From Tessaracoccus lapidicaptus (GTDB lineage: Bacteria; Actinomycetota; Actinomycetes; Propionibacteriales; Propionibacteriaceae): a DNA stretch of 64,000 nucleotides. The notes beneath the pieces were generated by a model. The model did no database searches and was not told the origin of the DNA. It saw only the letters and a list, made by a program, of their open reading frames with translations. The stretch is from NCBI RefSeq assembly GCF_001693815.1, contig NZ_MBQD01000023.1, positions 186,001 through 250,000 of the forward strand. The letters run 5' to 3'. The position numbers were made by a program, and so were the translations under genes. Below, piece by piece: positions 60,168 through 64,000 of the stretch (position 1 is the stretch's first letter; every line of letters begins with the position of its first letter).

Positions 60168-61033
60168 GGCCCGACCAGCACCGCAACCGGCGCCGATCCC
60201 CCCGCCGCCGGCGCGTAGAGCGCGAGCAGCTCGCCGTCGGGCGACAGGACACCCGTGGGGGCACCCGGGACCTCGCGGGCGAGCGGACGCCCGTAGCCGA
60301 CGTCGCGGGCCTCCTCCTGCGTCAGCTCGACGACGGGGAAGCTGAGCCTGGCGGCGTCGGCCATCGCCATGAGTGGCGGTGCCTCGTCGCCGAGGACGAC
60401 GGCGTCGGCGATGCCGTAGCCGCCGATACGGGTGCGGCGCAGCGCGGTCAGGTGGCCCCCGACCCCCAGCGCCGCTCCGAGGTCCCGGGCGAGCGCCCGC
60501 ACGTAGGTGCCGGAGGAGCATTCGACCTCCAGGTCGACGTCCAGGCAGCGGCCGGCGGGGCGGAGATCCGTAATCTCCAGCCGCGACACCGTGACGGGGC
60601 GGGCCGCGAGCGCGACCTCCTCCCCCGCCCGGACGCGCGCGTAGGCGCGCCTGCCGTCGACCTTGATGGCCGAGACGGCGCTGGGCACCTGCAGGATGTC
60701 CCCGCGCAAAGGGGCCGCCGCGGCCTCGAGGTCGTCGCGCTCAAGCCGCGACGCGTCAGCCACCGCGACGACGTCGCCGTCCGCGTCATCCGTCGACGAC
60801 GACTCCCCCAGCCGCACGGTGGCGGTGTACGCCTTGTCGTGCAGCGCGAGGTGGCCGAGGAGCCGCGTTGCGCGGTTCACGCCGAGGATCAGCACCCCGG
60901 TGGCCATCGGGTCCAGGGTGCCGGCGTGGCCGATCTTCCTGGTGCCCAGGAGCCGCCGGAGACGGCCGACCACCTGGTGGGAGGTGACCCCCGACGGCTT
61001 GTCGACGATCACCACCCCCGAGGCGGAGGTCAC
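60164..61033 (-). CDS. truB: tRNA pseudouridine-55 synthase
   Basis: Isomerises U55 in the T loop of tRNA. A 289-residue enzyme with V-V-I-V-D-K-P-S-G-V-T-S-H, H-A-G-T-L-D-P-M-A-T-G-V-L (the catalytic aspartate is in G-T-L-D), and C-S-S-G-T-Y-V-R-A-L-A-R-D. It starts with GTG 61033, overlapping the rbfA stop (GTGA). Confidence 0.95.
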   Translation of the reverse strand: MTSASGVVIVDKPSGVTSHQVVGRLRRLLGTRKIGHAGTLDPMATGVLILGVNRATRLLGHLALHDKAYTATVRLGESSSTDDADGDVVAVADASRLERDDLEAAAAPLRGDILQVPSAVSAIKVDGRRAYARVRAGEEVALAARPVTVSRLEITDLRPAGRCLDVDLEVECSSGTYVRALARDLGAALGVGGHLTALRRTRIGGYGIADAVVLGDEAPPLMAMADAARLSFPVVELTQEEARDVGYGRPLAREVPGAPTGVLSPDGELLALYAPAAGGSAPVAVLVGP

Positions 61034-61482
61034 CGGTCGTCGACCTGGTCGGCCTCGTCGTCGTCCTCCCGCGGCTTGCGGTACGGGTCCGGCTCCCCGG
61101 CGTACTCCTTGCCGAGCGCCGCCGCGGCTGCGGCGGCGTCGGTGGCCTGCACCTGGGCGAGGAGGTCCTCGATGTGCCGCGCCACTTCGGGCGTGGCGTC
61201 GAGGACGAAGGTCAGCGTCGGGGTGAACTTCATCCCGAGCTGCTGCCCCACCGTCGAGCGGAGCATCCCCGTTGCCGACTCGAGGGCCGCGGCCGTGCCG
61301 GCGCGCGCCTCGTCGTCCCCGAGCACCGTGTAGAAGGCGGTGGCCTCCCGGTTGTCACCGGTCAGCCGCACCTCCGTGATGGTGACGAACCCGAGGCGGG
61401 GGTCCTTGACCCGCCGCTCGATGGTCGAGGCCAGGATGACCTTGATCTGGTCCGCCAGCTTGGCGTTTCTCGGTCCGGGCAT
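61030..61482 (-). CDS. rbfA: 30S ribosome-binding factor A
   Basis: A 150-residue RbfA needed for late 30S maturation and cold growth: L-A-D-Q-I-K-V-I-L-A-S-T-I, D-P-R-L-G-F-V-T-I-T-E-V-R-L, and L-G-M-K-F-T-P-T-L-T-F-V-L-D. An acidic C-terminal tail (E-D-D-D-E-A-D) extends past the KH-like fold. It begins 3 bp after infB. Confidence 0.95.
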   Translation of the reverse strand: MPGPRNAKLADQIKVILASTIERRVKDPRLGFVTITEVRLTGDNREATAFYTVLGDDEARAGTAAALESATGMLRSTVGQQLGMKFTPTLTFVLDATPEVARHIEDLLAQVQATDAAAAAAALGKEYAGEPDPYRKPREDDDEADQVDDR

Positions 61483-61485
61483 GGG

Positions 61486-63879
61486 TCAGCTCCGCTCCTT
61501 CTCCACCATCTCGAACGTCTCGACGACGTCACCGATCCGGATGTCGTTGTAGTTGGCCAGGGTCATGCCGCACTCGAAGCCCTCGCGGACCTCCGTGGCG
61601 TCGTCCTTCTCACGACGCAGCGACGCGATGGACGTCGTGGCGATGACCACGCCGTCGCGCAGAAGCCGCGCGCTGGCGTTGCGGCGGATCGAGCCGCTGG
61701 TGACCATACATCCGGCGATGTTGCCGAACTTCGAGGAGCGGAAGATCTCGCGGATCTCGGCCTGGCCCCGGACCTCTTCGGCGAAGATCGGCTTGAGCAT
61801 GCCCTTGAGCGCCGCCTCGATCTCGTCGATGGCCTGGTAGATGACCGAGTAGAAGCGGATGTCCACGTTCTCCCGGTCCGCCATCTGGGTGGCGTGCGGC
61901 GTGGGCCGCACGTTGAACCCGATGATGACGGCCTTGGACGCCGCGGCCAGCGACACGTTGGTCTCGGTGATGGCACCGACACCGCGGTCGATGACGCGCA
62001 GCGACACCTCGTCGCCGACCTCGATCTTGCTGAGGGCGTCCTCCAGAGCCTCGACCGAACCCGCGCCGTCGCCCTTGAGGATGAGCAGGAGCTCCTGCGT
62101 CTCGCCCTTCTCCAGCTGCTCGAACAGCTGGTCGAGGGTCTTGCGGCGGCTGGTCTTGGCCTGCTGGGCGGCACGCATACGCGCCTCCCGCTTGTCGGCG
62201 ATCTGCCGGGCCATCCGGTCGTCCTCGACGACCAGGACGTTGTCGCCCGCGCCGGGAACCGACGTCAGGCCGAGCACCTGGACCGGCATCGAGGGCAGCG
62301 CCTCGTCGACGGTCTCGCCCTGGTCGTTGATCAGCGCGCGGACACGGCCGTGCGCGGAGCCCGCCACGATCGAGTCGCCGATGCGCAGCGTGCCGCGGTG
62401 GACGAGCACGGTCGCGACCGGGCCGCGACCCTTGTCGAGGTGCGCCTCGATGGCCACACCCTGGGCGGGCATGTCCGGGTTGGCGCGCAGGTCGAGGGCG
62501 GCGTCCGCCGTGAGCACGATGGCCTCGAGCAGCTCGTCCAGGCCCTGCCGGGTGATGGCGGACACGTCGACGAACTGCGTGTCGCCGCCGTACTCCTCCG
62601 GCACCAGGCCGAACTCGGACAGCTGCCCGCGGACCCGGGTGGGATCCGCCGCGTCCTTGTCGATCTTGTTGACCGCGACGACGACGGGAACGTCGGCCGC
62701 CTTGGCGTGGTTGAGCGCCTCGATCGTCTGGGGCATGACACCGTCATCGGCAGCCACCACGAGCACGGCGATGTCCGTGGACTTCGCGCCGCGGGCTCGC
62801 ATGGCCGTGAAGGCCTCGTGACCGGGGGTGTCGATGAAGGTGATCGACCGGTCCTGGCCGTCCACCTCGGTGGCGACCTGGTAGGCGCCGATGGCCTGCG
62901 TGATGCCGCCGGCCTCCTTCGCCACGAGGTTGGTGTGCCGCAGGGCGTCGAGCAGCTTCGTCTTGCCGTGGTCGACGTGACCCATGACGGTCACGACCGG
63001 GGGCCGCGCCTCCAGGTCGTCCTCGTCGCCGATGTCCTCGCCGAACTCCAGGTCGAAGCTCTCGAGCAGCTCGCGATCCTCGTCCTCCGGGGAGACGACC
63101 TCGATGTTGTAGTCGAGTTCCGCTCCGAGCACCTCGAGGGTCTCGTCGGCGACGGACTGCGTGGCCGTGACCATCTCACCGAGATGGAACAGCACCTGCA
63201 CCAGCGACGCGGGCTCCACGCCGATCTTCTCGGCGAGGTCGGTCAGGGACGCGCCGCGACGGAGCCGGACGGTCTGGCCGTCGCCCTTGCGGACGCGCAC
63301 GCCGCCGATCGCCGGCGCCTCCATCTGGTCGAACTCTTGCCTGCGCTGCTTCTTGGACTTGCGACCACGCTTACCGGCCGCGCCGCCGCGCCCGAAGGCG
63401 CCCTGCGTGCCACCGGAGCGACCGCGACCGCCACCGCGACCTCCGCCGCCGGCCGGCGCCATGCCGCCGCCGAATCCGGGACCACCGGCGCCGCCGGCGC
63501 CGCCCGGACCGCCGGGACGACCGCCGCCGGGACGACCACGGCCGGGACCGCCCGGGCCGCCGGGACGGCCACCGCGGGCGGGGGTACCGATCTGCGGGTT
63601 CGCCGTCTTGGGCATCATCGCGGGGTTGGGGCGAGGCATGCCGGGCACGCCGCCGGAGCCTCCGGGACGCGGGAGGCGGTCGCCACCGGCGCCGGGCGCT
63701 CCAGGACGGGCGCCGGGCGCACCCGGACGCGCACCGTCGGGCCGACGGCGCTGCTGGGTGCCCATGCCCTGCGAGGGCGCGAAGGGGTTGTTACCGGGGC
63801 GGGGCGCTCCGGGCTTGCGGGGCGCACCGCCGGGAGCGGGTGCGGCCGGACGCGGGCCTGGCGTGCCGGGACGCGGCGC
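61486..63879 (-). CDS. infB: translation initiation factor IF-2, 5'-truncated at a sequence junction
   Basis: The GTPase core and C-terminal domains are complete: G-H-V-D-H-G-K-T-K (G1), [12 protein letters not shown] (G3), N-K-I-D-K (G4), then the domains binding the 50S subunit and fMet-tRNA. Before them lies a Gly/Pro/Arg-rich linker typical of high-GC actinobacteria. The frame ends abruptly: upstream of codon A-P-R-P-G-T at ~63,879 are two in-frame TGA codons and sequence from another gene. About 798 codons remain; relatives have 900-1000. The N-terminal domain and start are missing, so this essential gene is incomplete as assembled. Confidence 0.93.
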   Translation of the reverse strand, partial: APRPGTPGPRPAAPAPGGAPRKPGAPRPGNNPFAPSQGMGTQQRRRPDGARPGAPGARPGAPGAGGDRLPRPGGSGGVPGMPRPNPAMMPKTANPQIGTPARGGRPGGPGGPGRGRPGGGRPGGPGGAGGAGGPGFGGGMAPAGGGGRGGGRGRSGGTQGAFGRGGAAGKRGRKSKKQRRQEFDQMEAPAIGGVRVRKGDGQTVRLRRGASLTDLAEKIGVEPASLVQVLFHLGEMVTATQSVADETLEVLGAELDYNIEVVSPEDEDRELLESFDLEFGEDIGDEDDLEARPPVVTVMGHVDHGKTKLLDALRHTNLVAKEAGGITQAIGAYQVATEVDGQDRSITFIDTPGHEAFTAMRARGAKSTDIAVLVVAADDGVMPQTIEALNHAKAADVPVVVAVNKIDKDAADPTRVRGQLSEFGLVPEEYGGDTQFVDVSAITRQGLDELLEAIVLTADAALDLRANPDMPAQGVAIEAHLDKGRGPVATVLVHRGTLRIGDSIVAGSAHGRVRALINDQGETVDEALPSMPVQVLGLTSVPGAGDNVLVVEDDRMARQIADKREARMRAAQQAKTSRRKTLDQLFEQLEKGETQELLLILKGDGAGSVEALEDALSKIEVGDEVSLRVIDRGVGAITETNVSLAAASKAVIIGFNVRPTPHATQMADRENVDIRFYSVIYQAIDEIEAALKGMLKPIFAEEVRGQAEIREIFRSSKFGNIAGCMVTSGSIRRNASARLLRDGVVIATTSIASLRREKDDATEVREGFECGMTLANYNDIRIGDVVETFEMVEKERS

Positions 63880-64000
63880 TCATCATCCCGGCGATCATGG
63901 TCAACCCGTTCGGCGTGTTCCTGGCACGGCAGTTCATCGCGTCGGTGCCCGTCGAACTGGAGGAGGCCGCGATGATCGACGGCGCCTCCCGCTGGCGGAT
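63880..64000 (+). CDS. carbohydrate ABC transporter permease (MalG-like), internal fragment
   Basis: The last 121 bases read in one frame as [20 protein letters not shown] followed by [18 protein letters not shown]. The latter is the EAA loop that contacts the ATPase in binding-protein-dependent sugar permeases. There is no start and the window ends inside the gene. It abuts infB directly in a head-to-head layout that no known operon has. Confidence 0.8.

Overview
This is high-GC actinobacterial DNA. The gene content fits the family Propionibacteriaceae (Tessaracoccus/Propioniciclava/Arachnia-like): a coproporphyrin-type heme cluster (hemA-hemH-hemQ divergent from hemE-hemY-hemCD-hemB-hemL), GTG starts, dense 4-nt stop/start overlaps, and the actinobacterial orders rplU-rpmA-obg-proB and infB-rbfA-truB-ribF-rpsO-pnp. 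The genus is an inference from gene content; no rRNA is present to confirm it.

Layout. 0-2.6 kb: end of a flavin/NAD reductase, an NmrA-family gene, a broken DUF72 gene, an orphan terminator, a helix-turn-helix gene and a 52-bp tandem duplication. 2.6-10.9 kb (minus strand): a sialic-acid catabolic operon (peptide-type ABC importer with a permease-ATPase fusion, nanA, nanK, nanE, sialidase). Its substrate-binding protein is cut off at about 10.92 kb, where the sequence switches into the tail of an unrelated MFS transporter on the other strand. 11.3-25.0 kb (plus strand): a complete ethanolamine-utilisation bacterial microcompartment operon (eutH, eutN, eutA, eutB, eutC, eutL, eutE, a BMC-H shell gene, eutQ, eutT, eutJ, a tandem-BMC gene, a small EutQ-N-like gene, pta, eutG). 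25.0-27.0 kb: a PIG-L/rhodanese pair behind a CsoR/CstR-like operator, intergenic repeats, a serine-recombinase remnant and tRNA-Ala. 27.1-38.1 kb: heme biosynthesis. 38.1-49.2 kb: LLM oxidoreductase, phosphatase, rsfS, nadD, proA, a DUF559 gene between long inverted repeats, a PQ-loop transporter, proB, obg, rpmA, rplU, RNase J. 49.3-63.9 kb: GNAT, BCCT transporter, dapB, pnp, putA, rpsO, GNAT, ribF, truB, rbfA and a 5'-truncated infB. The last 120 bases encode part of a sugar ABC permease and abut infB abruptly.

How the genes work together. Sialidase releases sialic acid, the ABC system imports it, and NanA/NanK/NanE convert it toward N-acetylglucosamine-6-phosphate. Ethanolamine enters through EutH. 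EutBC, with adenosylcobalamin made by EutT and reactivation by EutA, yields acetaldehyde inside the shell. EutE, Pta and EutG convert it to acetyl-CoA, acetyl-phosphate and ethanol.

The most unusual features are in the eut operon and the heme cluster. A ~45-residue EutQ/EutT N-terminal-type module occurs in four successive cargo genes, including as a fusion to phosphotransacetylase and as a stand-alone protein. The BMC-H shell gene has two good in-frame starts, giving an optional 64-residue disordered extension. The EutC N-terminus and EutE C-terminus carry near-identical encapsulation-type helices. The heme operon holds a second HemC-HemD fusion that lacks the dipyrromethane-cofactor cysteine. 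Two abrupt junctions (10.92 and 63.88 kb) should be checked as assembly chimeras before any biological reading.
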